In this document: piece after piece, positions 6,652 to 12,987 of the stretch
How the letters are laid out: every line of letters begins with the position of its first letter
Numbering within the stretch: the first letter of the stretch is position 1
Assembly: GCA_028705545.1 (NCBI GenBank)
Contig: JAQWDG010000029.1
Span: 1 to 13,233, forward strand
Direction of reading: 5' to 3'
Length of the DNA stretch: 13,233 nt
DNA from: Methanoregula sp.
GTDB lineage: Archaea; Halobacteriota; Methanomicrobia; Methanomicrobiales; Methanospirillaceae
The notes under the pieces: model-generated
Seen by the model: only the letters and a program-made list of their open reading frames with translations
Databases searched by the model: none
What the model was told of the DNA's origin: nothing
Program-made: the position numbers and the translations under genes

Positions 6652-7586
6652 GCGGCGAGACACTTCAGGTCTACTTTTTAGGAACAGCAGGAGCGCTTCC
6701 GACCCCGGCCCGGAACCCGTCCTGCATCATGGTCCGGCGCGGCACCGACACGCTCCTCTTCGACTGCGGCGAGGGCGCCCAGCAGCAGATGATGCGGGCC
6801 CGCTGCGGGTTTACGGTGAATGCCGTCTTCGTGACGCACTGGCATGCCGACCACTTCCTCGGGATCTTCGGCCTAGTCCAGACCATGTCCTTTAACGGCC
6901 GGACCGAACCCCTCACGATTTACGGGCCTACATGGGTGCATGAGTTCGTGGAGACGGTGAAAAAGGTCGGCCGGTTCAACCTGAAGTTTTCGCTCGATTC
7001 AGTCGAACTGGCAGAGGGCTCATGGGTCCGGTTCAACGGCTACACGGTCACGGCGTTTGCGGTCAGCCACGGGATGCCGGCGCTCGGCTACGTGCTCGAA
7101 GAAGATCCCCGCCCGGGAAGGTTCGACCGCGAGCGTGCCATAGAACTCGGTGTACCGCCCGGGCCGCTCTTTGGCCGGCTCCAGCGGGGCGAGACGATCA
7201 AGGTAACAAAGGACGGCACGGAGTGCGATGTGCTCCCGTCCGATGTGATGGGCACTTCCCGCCCGGGCCGGAAGATCGTGTATACCGGGGATACCCGGCC
7301 GGTGCCCCAGACCCTTGCCGTGCATGCAAAGGATGCCGATCTTTTGATCCACGATGCTACCTACGATGACAGCGAGATGAAACGGGCCGCCGAGTTCTAC
7401 CACGCTACCGCCCGGCAGGCCGGGGAGGCGGCGGCAGCGGCAAATGTCAATACCCTTGCCCTGACACACATCAGTTCGCGGTACACGGATACTACCGCCC
7501 ATATGAGTGAGGCGAAATCGGCGTTCTCAGGTACGGTTCTTGTGCCGGATGACCGGTTTATGCTGGAGATCGGGTACCGGGATTAG
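6648..7586 (+). CDS. rnz: Ribonuclease Z (tRNA 3' processing endonuclease)
   Basis: RNase Z removes 3' trailers from tRNA precursors so that CCA can be added. The 312-residue protein has the short-form (ElaC-like) metallo-beta-lactamase layout. The zinc motif HWHADH is at 64-69, with further ligands H141 (VSHGMP), D215 (YTGDTRP) and H274 (LTHISSRY). The segment at about 153-185, around GVPPGPLFGRLQRGE, matches the region before the substrate-binding and phosphodiesterase elements of this family. No catalytic residue is missing. It is the last gene of the operon, overlapping the TIM-barrel gene by ATGA. After its stop there is only a weak pyrimidine-rich run (about 7597-7608) as possible terminator. 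Confidence 0.95.
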   Translation: MSGETLQVYFLGTAGALPTPARNPSCIMVRRGTDTLLFDCGEGAQQQMMRARCGFTVNAVFVTHWHADHFLGIFGLVQTMSFNGRTEPLTIYGPTWVHEFVETVKKVGRFNLKFSLDSVELAEGSWVRFNGYTVTAFAVSHGMPALGYVLEEDPRPGRFDRERAIELGVPPGPLFGRLQRGETIKVTKDGTECDVLPSDVMGTSRPGRKIVYTGDTRPVPQTLAVHAKDADLLIHDATYDDSEMKRAAEFYHATARQAGEAAAAANVNTLALTHISSRYTDTTAHMSEAKSAFSGTVLVPDDRFMLEIGYRD

Positions 7587-7621
7587 TCAGGTACTCTTCC
7601 TTTTTCTTATATTGTGAGCGA

Positions 7622-7798
7622 GCCGACGCCCCCCAATCCCCCCACCGAGTCGGACGGGTGGCACGGCTACACCCGTCCTTTGTCGGCGGGGGGTTCCGTA
7701 ACAAACACATTCTAATGCCTTCCCCAATCCGCCGCGGGGGCGCCCCGTCGGGGGCGGCGGCACTCCTCGCTCGTGGGGGTGTGGGGGCGACAGCCCCC
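7622..7798. repeat. GC-rich inverted-repeat cluster in the large intergenic gap
   Basis: This stretch has several strong inverted repeats. GGACGGGTG (7652-7660) pairs perfectly with CACCCGTCC (7670-7678) over a 9-nt loop. GCCGAC (7622-7627) and GTCGGC (7683-7688) enclose it. GGGGGC (7783-7788) pairs with GCCCCC (7793-7798) over 4 nt, and GGGGCGCCCC is a 10-bp palindrome near 7736-7745. Five G-runs of at least five lie between about 7687 and 7787, so G-quadruplex formation on the plus strand is possible. No reading frame here looks like a protein. It could be a dispersed palindromic element or a structured RNA; neither can be shown from this window alone. Confidence 0.6.
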
Positions 7799-7838
7799 GC
7801 CAGCACTCAGAAACGTTTGGCCAGCCCCACCCATCGTT

Positions 7839-8156
7839 ATGATCGGTCGCCCCGACCTCCAAAAAAACTGGTCGCCCCTCTCCCCCAGGTTTGAACTCCG
7901 CAAAAAAATGATCGGACCGATCGTTTTCAAAAATGGTCGGTGTGGCATCTTTTGTTCCAGTTTCTTGACCTGCGCTTCGCGTGGACGTTCAGACGAGACG
8001 GGATGATCGGGCCGATCGTTTTCAAAATTGATCGGTCCGGCCGATCTCATACATTGGTCGGGGCGACCATTGATCCACGCGGATTTGAGATCGCCCCCAC
8101 CCCCCTGCCTGTTACTCAACACAAAAACCGGTCGGGCCGATCGATCTCAAAGATCG
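7839..8156. repeat. Array of alternating GATCGG / CCGATC half-sites
   Basis: Two 34-bp copies (7908-7941 and 8003-8036) are identical at 31 positions. Each is built as GATCGG-N-CCGATC, then GTTTTCAAAA, then TGRTCGG. Degenerate relatives occur at 7839-7874, 8028-8061 and 8127-8156, giving about five units in 320 bp. GGTCGCCCCGACC (7845-7857) and GGTCGGGGCGACC (8056-8068) are exact reverse complements. TTTGAGATCG (8084-8093) is inverted relative to CGATCTCAAA (8142-8151). The 95-bp spacing of the best copies is not a multiple of three, which argues against coding. The irregular spacing and 61-bp separation argue against CRISPR. Function unknown. Confidence 0.75.
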
Positions 8157-8406
8157 CTCAGTGTCACTCCCTGCATCCCCACGTGTCCGGGGCCATGTCA
8201 CTTTTGTGAATTTCCCTACACACCCCATTTTTTCCTGTCATTTTCAGGTATTTCGCCTCCATCACAACTAACATAACCTTACCGCAACCATCCATAGTAC
8301 ACGCAAGCACGTCATTCGTGCCTGCCAACGGAGAACGATAAAATCCAAGAAAAACAATAAGCCGCATCCAATATCGTTTCGTTTCGCTGTGCGTGTGGAG
8401 TGAGAA
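8157..8406 (+). promoter_or_regulatory. Non-coding leader region of the DHH gene
   Basis: This part is lower in GC and pyrimidine-rich on the plus strand. It contains CCCC/GGGG flanking an 8-nt loop near 8176-8191 and a possible AT-rich promoter element around 8337-8344. A good ribosome-binding site GGAGTGA (8397-8403) precedes the ATG at 8407. I see no small gene in it. Confidence 0.4.
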
Positions 8407-10251
8407 ATGGAGTCAGATTCAGATATCATCGTTTACCGGCTGGCCGCAGGCTGCGACCTGTCCGATGTAGAGGAGGGAAAGACCTACCTCGGGAAGGTCC
8501 AGGGCTTTGCGACATTCGGGATGTTTGTCCAGCTCAACGACCGGATCAAGGGGCTCGTGCACAAGACAAGCGTCAAGGCCGAGCACAAGGAAAAGGACAG
8601 CGTCCTTGTCCGGGTCAGGCAGATCCGGCCGAATGGCAACATCGATCTCGAAGAGATGCTGATCCAGATCTACCAGGTCCAGCAGATCGAGCGCACGTCA
8701 ACGACCGTGCGGATCGCAGACCTCAAAACAAAACAGGGAAAGACCGTAGCCATCGAAGGCGAGGTCGCCCAGATCAAGCAGACCAGCGGGCCAACCATCT
8801 TTACCATCGTTGACGAATCCGGCACCCAGAACGTCGCCGCTTTTGTCGAAGCCGGTGTCCGGGCCTACCCCGAGATCGAACTCAACATGATCGTGAAGGT
8901 CATCGGCGAGGTCATGATGCGCAACAACCAGCTCCAGATTGAAGCGGACGCGGTTTCTGCGCTTGTCGGCGAGGACGAAGTCGCCGTGAAGGCGAGAATT
9001 GAAAAAGCCCTCGACGCCCGGGCCGAGCCGGAAACCATTCAGCCCCTCGTCAAAAGCGATGTGCTCGATGCCCTGATGCCCGAGATGAGGAAGGTCGCAA
9101 AGATCATCCGTAAGGCCGTCTTTACCGCCCAGCCCATCATCCTCCGGCACCATGCCGATGCCGATGGTATCTGCTCGGCGGTTGCCATCGAACAGGCAGT
9201 TGTCTCGCTCATAAAGGAGTCCGGCGGGGACTTCGATGCCGACTACTACCTCTTCAAACGTGCCCCGTCAAAGGCCCCCTTCTACGAGATCGAGGACATC
9301 ACCCGGGACCTCGACTTTGCCTTAAAGGACCATGTCCGCTTCGGCCAGAAGATGCCCCTTGTGATCCTCACCGATAACGGGTCCACCGAAGAAGACGAAG
9401 CATCGTACAAGATTGCAAGCGTGTACGACATTCCCTTTGTCGTAATCGATCACCACCACCCGGATGCGACCATCGACAAGTACCTTGTCGGCCACGTCAA
9501 CCCCTACCATGTCGGAGGGGACTTCGGGGTCACGGCCGGGATGCTCGGCACGGAAGTCGCCCGGCTCATCAACCCCCGGGTCGAGCCCGCCATCAAGCAC
9601 CTCCCGGCAATTGCCGGTGTCGGCGACCGGAGCGAGGCGCCGGAGCGGGCACTCTACCTTGCCCTTATCCGCGACCAGTACTCCGAACAGGCCTGCAAGG
9701 ACATCGCCCTTGCACTCGACTACGAGCAGTTCTGGCTCCGGTTCAACGACGGCCGCGAGATCGTAAAGGACGTGCTCAACCTTGTCGGGAACAAGGAGCG
9801 CCACGAGAAACTCGTCGGCCTCCTTGTCGAGGGCGCAAATGCAATGATCGAGGACCAGATGAGCGCCTGCATGCCCCACGTGGTCTCACGGGTGCTCACC
9901 AATGGCGCCCACCTGTTCCTGATCGACGTGGAGATCCACGCCCACAAGTTTACCTTCCCCCCACCGGGGAAGACCTCGGGAGAAGTCCACGACCTGCTCT
10001 GCAAACAGAACGAGGGCAAACCGGTCGTCACCATCGGCTTTGGCCCGGACTTTGCCGTGCTGCGTTCGCGGGGCGTCCATATGAACATCCCCAGAATGGT
10101 CCGCGACCTGCACAACGAGATCCCCGGCGGCGGGATCTCCGGCGGCGGCCACCTGGTGGTCGGCAGCATCAAGTTCGTGGAAGGCATGAGGGATGTCGTC
10201 CTCGAAGCCCTGATAAAAAAGATCGGGGATGCCCCGGTACAGCAGGCATAA
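8407..10251 (+). CDS. S1-OB-DHH-DHHA1 phosphoesterase, archaeal RecJ-like
   Basis: A 614-residue protein of the DHH phosphoesterase superfamily (RecJ, Cdc45, NrnA, GdpP). Residues about 23-85 form an S1 RNA-binding domain (GKVQGFATFGMFVQL). Residues about 100-190 look like an OB nucleic-acid-binding domain (VAIEGEVAQIKQTSGPTIFT). The DHH domain follows, with motif I RHHADADG at 247-254, D323 in LTDNGS, the DHH motif VVIDHHHPD at 346-353 and D407 in GVGDRSE. The DHHA1 end carries GGGISGGGH at 574-582. All visible metal-binding positions are kept, so it is likely an active Mn-dependent nuclease or phosphodiesterase on RNA or single-stranded DNA. The ATG at 8407 has GGAGTGA just upstream. It is alone between a long leader and a T-run terminator. 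The exact substrate (RNA decay, repair, or small nucleotides) is unknown. Confidence 0.92.
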   Translation: MESDSDIIVYRLAAGCDLSDVEEGKTYLGKVQGFATFGMFVQLNDRIKGLVHKTSVKAEHKEKDSVLVRVRQIRPNGNIDLEEMLIQIYQVQQIERTSTTVRIADLKTKQGKTVAIEGEVAQIKQTSGPTIFTIVDESGTQNVAAFVEAGVRAYPEIELNMIVKVIGEVMMRNNQLQIEADAVSALVGEDEVAVKARIEKALDARAEPETIQPLVKSDVLDALMPEMRKVAKIIRKAVFTAQPIILRHHADADGICSAVAIEQAVVSLIKESGGDFDADYYLFKRAPSKAPFYEIEDITRDLDFALKDHVRFGQKMPLVILTDNGSTEEDEASYKIASVYDIPFVVIDHHHPDATIDKYLVGHVNPYHVGGDFGVTAGMLGTEVARLINPRVEPAIKHLPAIAGVGDRSEAPERALYLALIRDQYSEQACKDIALALDYEQFWLRFNDGREIVKDVLNLVGNKERHEKLVGLLVEGANAMIEDQMSACMPHVVSRVLTNGAHLFLIDVEIHAHKFTFPPPGKTSGEVHDLLCKQNEGKPVVTIGFGPDFAVLRSRGVHMNIPRMVRDLHNEIPGGGISGGGHLVVGSIKFVEGMRDVVLEALIKKIGDAPVQQA

Positions 10252-10256
10252 TCTCC

Positions 10257-10264
10257 TTTTTTTT
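10257..10264 (+). terminator. T-run terminator after the DHH gene
   Basis: Eight T residues begin 6 nt after the stop codon. There is no strong hairpin before them; the form matches the other archaeal terminators in the window. Confidence 0.6.
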
Positions 10265-10285
10265 ATAAAAAATTCCCGCAATCCG

Positions 10286-10297
10286 CCTCCCGGGAGG
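10286..10297. repeat. 12-bp perfect palindrome CCTCCCGGGAGG
   Basis: A perfect palindrome in the 220-bp spacer between the DHH gene and the winged-helix-like gene. It may belong to the terminator or be a protein site. Otherwise the spacer holds a weak AT-rich element (10349-10359) and the strong TATA box at 10421. Confidence 0.4.
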
Positions 10298-10420
10298 AGA
10301 AAAATCCGACCGGATACGGTGCCGGGCGAATCTGCGCCAAATCTGGCCGAATTAAATAGTTTCTGGTCAGCATAGGGCCGCAGTTTCAAAAAAAGGCATG
10401 AATTTAACCTGTATCGTCCG

Positions 10421-10434
10421 CTATATATAAATAG
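10421..10434 (+). promoter_or_regulatory. Strong TATA box of the winged-helix-like gene
   Basis: CTATATATAAATAG is the best archaeal TATA match in the window. A start about 25 bp downstream (near 10453) gives a leader of about 20 nt before the ATG at 10473, containing GAGG at 10463-10466. The element suggests strong expression. Confidence 0.75.
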
Positions 10435-10472
10435 GAGATGCTCTATATGATTGGTTAATGCTGAGGCGAGAT

Positions 10473-10724
10473 ATGTCAACAAGTAAGCAGTTACGTGAAA
10501 AGTACAACGAAACCCAGCACAAAATCGTATCCTATCTTTCATCAGGGATAACCAAAGGCAAACACTACTTCAAGTCAAAATACATTGCAAAAGATCTCGG
10601 GTTGTCCCCCAAGGAAGTGGGAACCAACATGGCGATCCTTGCCGAGATGTGCAAGGAGCTCTCAATCATCAGGTGGAGTTATTCGAACAGCACGACGTGG
10701 ATGGTCACGCCCCGTGCCCTCTAA
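10473..10724 (+). CDS. Small winged-helix-like protein (resembles archaeal DUF7123)
   Basis: An 83-residue basic protein. The pattern of a helix-rich first half, then YFKSKYIAKDLGLSPKEVG, then a final hydrophobic hairpin ending SNSTTWMVTP, is what a small winged helix-turn-helix looks like, with the recognition region around residues 35-55. I recall similar proteins in haloarchaea and methanogens (DUF7123), but the name is from memory. The ATG at 10473 is preferred because GAGG (10463-10466) lies 6 nt upstream and homologue-like sequence starts MSTSKQLREK. An in-frame ATG at 10458 would add five residues and lies only about 5 nt from the predicted transcript start. It stands alone behind a strong TATA box, which suggests an abundant DNA-binding protein. 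Targets unknown. Confidence 0.78.
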   Translation: MSTSKQLREKYNETQHKIVSYLSSGITKGKHYFKSKYIAKDLGLSPKEVGTNMAILAEMCKELSIIRWSYSNSTTWMVTPRAL

Positions 10725-10725
10725 C

Positions 10726-10731
10726 TTTTTT
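10726..10731 (+). terminator. Short T-run after the winged-helix-like gene
   Basis: Six T residues directly follow the stop codon, with a further TTTT at 10734-10737. The same AT-rich stretch lies 25-30 bp before the ATG at 10758 and could also act as its promoter. Confidence 0.4.
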
Positions 10732-10757
10732 ACTTTTCCCCACCTTCTTCTATACAT

Positions 10758-10946
10758 ATGCCAAAACACGAGTTTGTTGCAGCCATCGATTTTGTCGCAG
10801 ACATCAACGAGGTAAAAGACTGCCTGATGTCCCAGGACAACACGCAGGACGAACCCGGAGCCCTCTGGTTCAACATCGACATCCCCAAGGGGCATGAGTT
10901 TAAGGCCGGCGACCGCGTGCGGGTCACCGTCGAGAAAGTAGCCTGA
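10758..10946 (+). CDS. Small conserved-looking acidic protein of unknown function (62 aa)
   Basis: I do not recognise this protein. It is 62 residues and acidic. Its second half, WFNIDIPKGHEFKAGDRVRVTVEKV, resembles the strand-turn-strand end of a small beta-barrel: GDRVRV is a typical closing strand of OB, SH3 or AbrB-like folds. Codon use and GC at the third position match the neighbouring genes, which supports it as real. No ribosome-binding site precedes the ATG at 10758; the 33 nt upstream are pyrimidine-rich. It is therefore either leaderless, with the AT-rich stretch at 10726-10737 as promoter, or translated from a read-through transcript of the winged-helix-like gene. It converges on the next gene with a 38-bp gap. 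Confidence 0.7.
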   Translation: MPKHEFVAAIDFVADINEVKDCLMSQDNTQDEPGALWFNIDIPKGHEFKAGDRVRVTVEKVA

Positions 10947-10984
10947 AATATTCGAAAATTACACCCGGGCATTAGCGGAGCCGG

Positions 10985-11641
10985 CTACGATGCCGTGCCT
11001 CCCGTCACATAGTACCGGTAGGGCGTTTCCAGATCGATCCGGAACGAGTCAACATTTGACGTGGTGACGATCATGTACACCGGGCCCGAGGCCCGGACAA
11101 CCTTGTACATGCTGCCCGGGAACTGGATCTCCCCACCCTGCAGCACGGTACCCGTTTTTGCATCGCAGACCACCATCTTAAACATTGCATACTGTGGCCA
11201 CTGTTCCTCGTTTACGGTTATATTGACTGCCCATTCTTCATACGGCACGGTAAATACCTGGGTCAGGCCTCCCCCGACTCCCTCCATATAGGCAAAGGTC
11301 ACGCTCCTGTTCTCCCGGAGCGGAATGTCCGATGCGCCGAATGCCTCCATATGATCGGGAAGATGGATCTTCGGGTACGTGAACGGGTTGCTCGTGTACA
11401 TGATGCGGTACGGGGGAGCCGGCTCCTGCGGGGTACTATTTGCAACGGGCACGGTACGGGGCGTGTCAGTCACCGCCACGGTCATCTCAGGAGACGCGGC
11501 AGGGGTTATCGTGATCTGAGGAGTCACACCCGGAGAAGAGCCCGGTACCAGGACCATGAACGAATCGGGGCGGACAAGTACCGCGACCAGCAGGAGAACG
11601 ACAAATCCCCCGATAAGTGTGAGCAGATCCCCTTTTTCCAC
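10985..11641 (-). CDS. Membrane-anchored extracytoplasmic protein of unknown function
   Basis: A 218-residue protein with an N-terminal hydrophobic helix at about 6-23 (LLTLIGGFVVLLLVAVLV) acting as an uncleaved anchor. Next is a Thr/Pro/Ser-rich linker at about 30-80, likely exposed outside the cell and possibly glycosylated. Residues about 80-218 form a probable beta-rich domain with many aromatic residues and several N-X-S/T sites. The start is GTG at 11641: the frame is closed by a stop at 11654-11656, and no ATG lies between. There is no ribosome-binding site. A TATA-like TTTTTATG at 11664-11671 (minus strand) lies about 26 bp upstream, so the mRNA is probably leaderless. It is divergent from a small membrane protein across a palindrome-bearing spacer. 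I do not recognise the family. Confidence 0.82.
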   Translation of the reverse strand: MEKGDLLTLIGGFVVLLLVAVLVRPDSFMVLVPGSSPGVTPQITITPAASPEMTVAVTDTPRTVPVANSTPQEPAPPYRIMYTSNPFTYPKIHLPDHMEAFGASDIPLRENRSVTFAYMEGVGGGLTQVFTVPYEEWAVNITVNEEQWPQYAMFKMVVCDAKTGTVLQGGEIQFPGSMYKVVRASGPVYMIVTTSNVDSFRIDLETPYRYYVTGGTAS

Positions 11642-11663
11642 ACATACTACTGTTTATCATTCC

Positions 11664-11671
11664 ATAAAAAC
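11664..11671 (-). promoter_or_regulatory. TATA box for a leaderless transcript
   Basis: On the minus strand it reads TTTTTATG-like sequence centred about 26 bp before the GTG at 11641. That places the predicted transcript start at the start codon itself. Confidence 0.5.
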
Positions 11672-11684
11672 CGTAAGGATCTGT

Positions 11685-11717
11685 CCGGAATTTCCGGTAT
11701 GCGGCGGGACATCCCGC
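11685..11717. promoter_or_regulatory. Two adjacent palindromes in a divergent promoter
   Basis: CCGGAA-T-TTCCGG (11685-11697) and GCGGGA-CA-TCCCGC (11704-11717) are perfect in both arms. They lie between the TATA candidates of the two divergent genes, where a shared operator would be expected. No regulator is identified. Confidence 0.45.
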
Positions 11718-11754
11718 ACCCGCCACGATTAATATTTGACCGAATATACACCTG

Positions 11755-11764
11755 AAAATATATC
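11755..11764 (+). promoter_or_regulatory. TATA box of the small membrane protein gene
   Basis: AAAATATATC lies about 54 bp before the ATG at 11813. Transcription from about 11786 would leave a leader of 20 to 27 nt, depending on the start codon. Confidence 0.5.
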
Positions 11765-11812
11765 GGATAATGCGGGAACGCTTTAGTATCGCCATGATAC
11801 ATATTGATGATC

Positions 11813-12073
11813 ATGGAACTCCCCGGGCTCCGGACATGGGTTATTTTTTACCTGATCTCCTTTGTCGTCCTTATGTGGGCCGCCTTCCTTACAGCAAGCG
11901 GTACCATGCTCTGGGTGAGCCTGATGCTGGTGATAGTCGTTATCGGCATCAATTTCATAACCGTCTATTCCCAGTTAAAACAACAGGTGTCGCGCAAGGC
12001 ACTCCAGGCCGAATTCACCAGGGGTATCGGGAAAAATACTGAAGAAGAAGAGGAAAAACCCCCGGGACAGTAA
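11813..12073 (+). CDS. Small two-helix membrane protein of unknown function
   Basis: An 86-residue protein from this start. Two hydrophobic segments, at about residues 8-27 (WVIFYLISFVVLMWAAFL) and 32-51 (MLWVSLMLVIVVIGINFITV), form a likely membrane hairpin. It is followed by a charged helical tail of about 35 residues ending in a run of glutamates and a proline. By the positive-inside rule the QLKQQVSRKALQ stretch suggests the tail is cytoplasmic. ATG at 11807 and TTG at 11804 are also in frame; none has a clear ribosome-binding site beyond the GATGATC just before 11813. It converges on cheR with a 21-bp gap. I do not recognise the family. Confidence 0.72.
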   Translation: MELPGLRTWVIFYLISFVVLMWAAFLTASGTMLWVSLMLVIVVIGINFITVYSQLKQQVSRKALQAEFTRGIGKNTEEEEEKPPGQ

Positions 12074-12094
12074 CCGGACGCCGGCGCCACTGCA

Positions 12095-12901
12095 TCAGTC
12101 TTTTTTCGTATAGACCTTCTGGAGGGAGTTAATTGGGGTAAAGAGCCCTTCGACTTCGCGCCCGAGGTACTCGGTCTTTCCCATCACGTAATATCCGCCG
12201 GGGACGAGGGCGGAATGGAACATCCGTGCGAGTTCGTCTTTCTGTTTTTCGGTAAAATAGATCGTCACGTTCCGGCAGGTGATCATGTCGAGGTACCGGG
12301 AGATCGGCTGGCCGCTCATGAGGTCGTGGGGCCGGAACCGGATCAGTTCCTGCAGGTGCGGCTTGACCTGGTAATTCCCGTCGGGAAGTTTCGTGAAGTG
12401 CCGCTGGACCTGTGCGGCAGAGAGTTTTCCCATCGCTTTCTCCGAATAGATCCCCTCTTTGGCTTTCTTTAAGACGACCTCGTCGATATCGGTGGCCGTG
12501 ATCTGGCCGGAGAGCGATTTGTCCAGGGCCATCATGTCGTGGAGGATCATGGCGATCGAATAGGGTTCCTCTCCCGTGGAACAACCGGCGCACCAGATCC
12601 GGACAGATTTCCTGCCATGGAACAGGGCCGGCAGGATCTCTTTTTTAATGAGGTCGTAGACATCGGCGTCCCGGAAGAATTCGGTCACGTTGATGGTGAG
12701 CGCATTCCTGAGGTTCTCGAGCTCCGGCGGGTGCTCGTGGAGGTACCGGAGGTAATCCGGGTAGGTCGTCGTTGCCGTCGACCTCATGCGGGAGAGCAGG
12801 CGCCTCTTGATGTAATCTTCCTTGTAATTGTTGCACTGGATCTTTAATGTCTGTTCGATAAATCGCTTTAACGCGGAAAAACCATCGTCAGTCGCTGTCA
12901 T
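12095..12901 (-). CDS. cheR: Chemotaxis protein-glutamate O-methyltransferase CheR
   Basis: CheR transfers methyl groups from S-adenosylmethionine to glutamates on chemoreceptors, setting adaptation in the Che pathway. The 268-residue length is normal. The N-terminal helical domain (about 1-70) includes DYIKRRLLSRMR, a basic helix of the receptor-binding type. INVTEFFRD is at 70-78, the SAM-binding motif AGCSTGEEPYSIAM at 105-118, an acidic TATDID at 135-140, and CRNVTIYF at 209-216, where most CheRs have CRNVLIYF. No TPR extension is present. The ATG at 12901 has GGAG (12908-12911, minus strand) 6 nt upstream. A TATA-like TTATATG at 12951-12957 may give it its own promoter, although it could also be read from the receptor gene upstream. 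The receptor next door is a probable substrate. Confidence 0.95.
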   Translation of the reverse strand: MTATDDGFSALKRFIEQTLKIQCNNYKEDYIKRRLLSRMRSTATTTYPDYLRYLHEHPPELENLRNALTINVTEFFRDADVYDLIKKEILPALFHGRKSVRIWCAGCSTGEEPYSIAMILHDMMALDKSLSGQITATDIDEVVLKKAKEGIYSEKAMGKLSAAQVQRHFTKLPDGNYQVKPHLQELIRFRPHDLMSGQPISRYLDMITCRNVTIYFTEKQKDELARMFHSALVPGGYYVMGKTEYLGREVEGLFTPINSLQKVYTKKD

Positions 12902-12950
12902 GGGGTACTCCGTCTCCGGGGGCTACTAACTGCACCGGCGGGAAAACCGG

Positions 12951-12957
12951 CATATAA
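12951..12957 (-). promoter_or_regulatory. Candidate TATA box for cheR
   Basis: On the minus strand it reads CATATAA in reverse complement as TTATATG, centred about 53 bp before the cheR start. The implied leader is about 27 nt and includes the GGAG site. Confidence 0.4.
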
Positions 12958-12961
12958 CGTG

Positions 12962-12987
12962 AAGCGGGAAGGGATCCGTTCCCGCTT
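12962..12987 (-). terminator. Hairpin between the receptor gene and cheR
   Basis: AAGCGGGAA (12962-12970) pairs perfectly with TTCCCGCTT (12979-12987) over an 8-nt loop, directly after the receptor stop codon on the minus strand. There is no T-run after it in the direction of transcription, so it may be a partial terminator or an mRNA-stabilising or processing hairpin. Confidence 0.55.

Noticed and set aside
7908..8036. Possible short CRISPR array (two 34-bp repeats with a 61-bp spacer)
   Set aside because: Only two good copies, imperfect repeats, other copies irregular or overlapping, spacer too long, and no cas genes.
7839..8156. Possible replication origin with ORB-like repeats
   Set aside because: No Orc1/Cdc6 gene nearby, no clear AT-rich unwinding element, and half-sites do not resemble the ORB consensus I know.
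7712..8209. Open frames in the repeat region (minus 7712-8122; plus 7773-8006 and 7940-8209)
   Set aside because: Their sequence comes from the DNA repeats. The two best copies are 95 bp apart, so they fall in different frames, and composition is unlike neighbouring genes.
9886..10542. Minus-strand 218-residue frame opposite the end of the DHH gene
   Set aside because: It overlaps the DHHA1 coding region and the strong TATA box in antisense and has no domain character.
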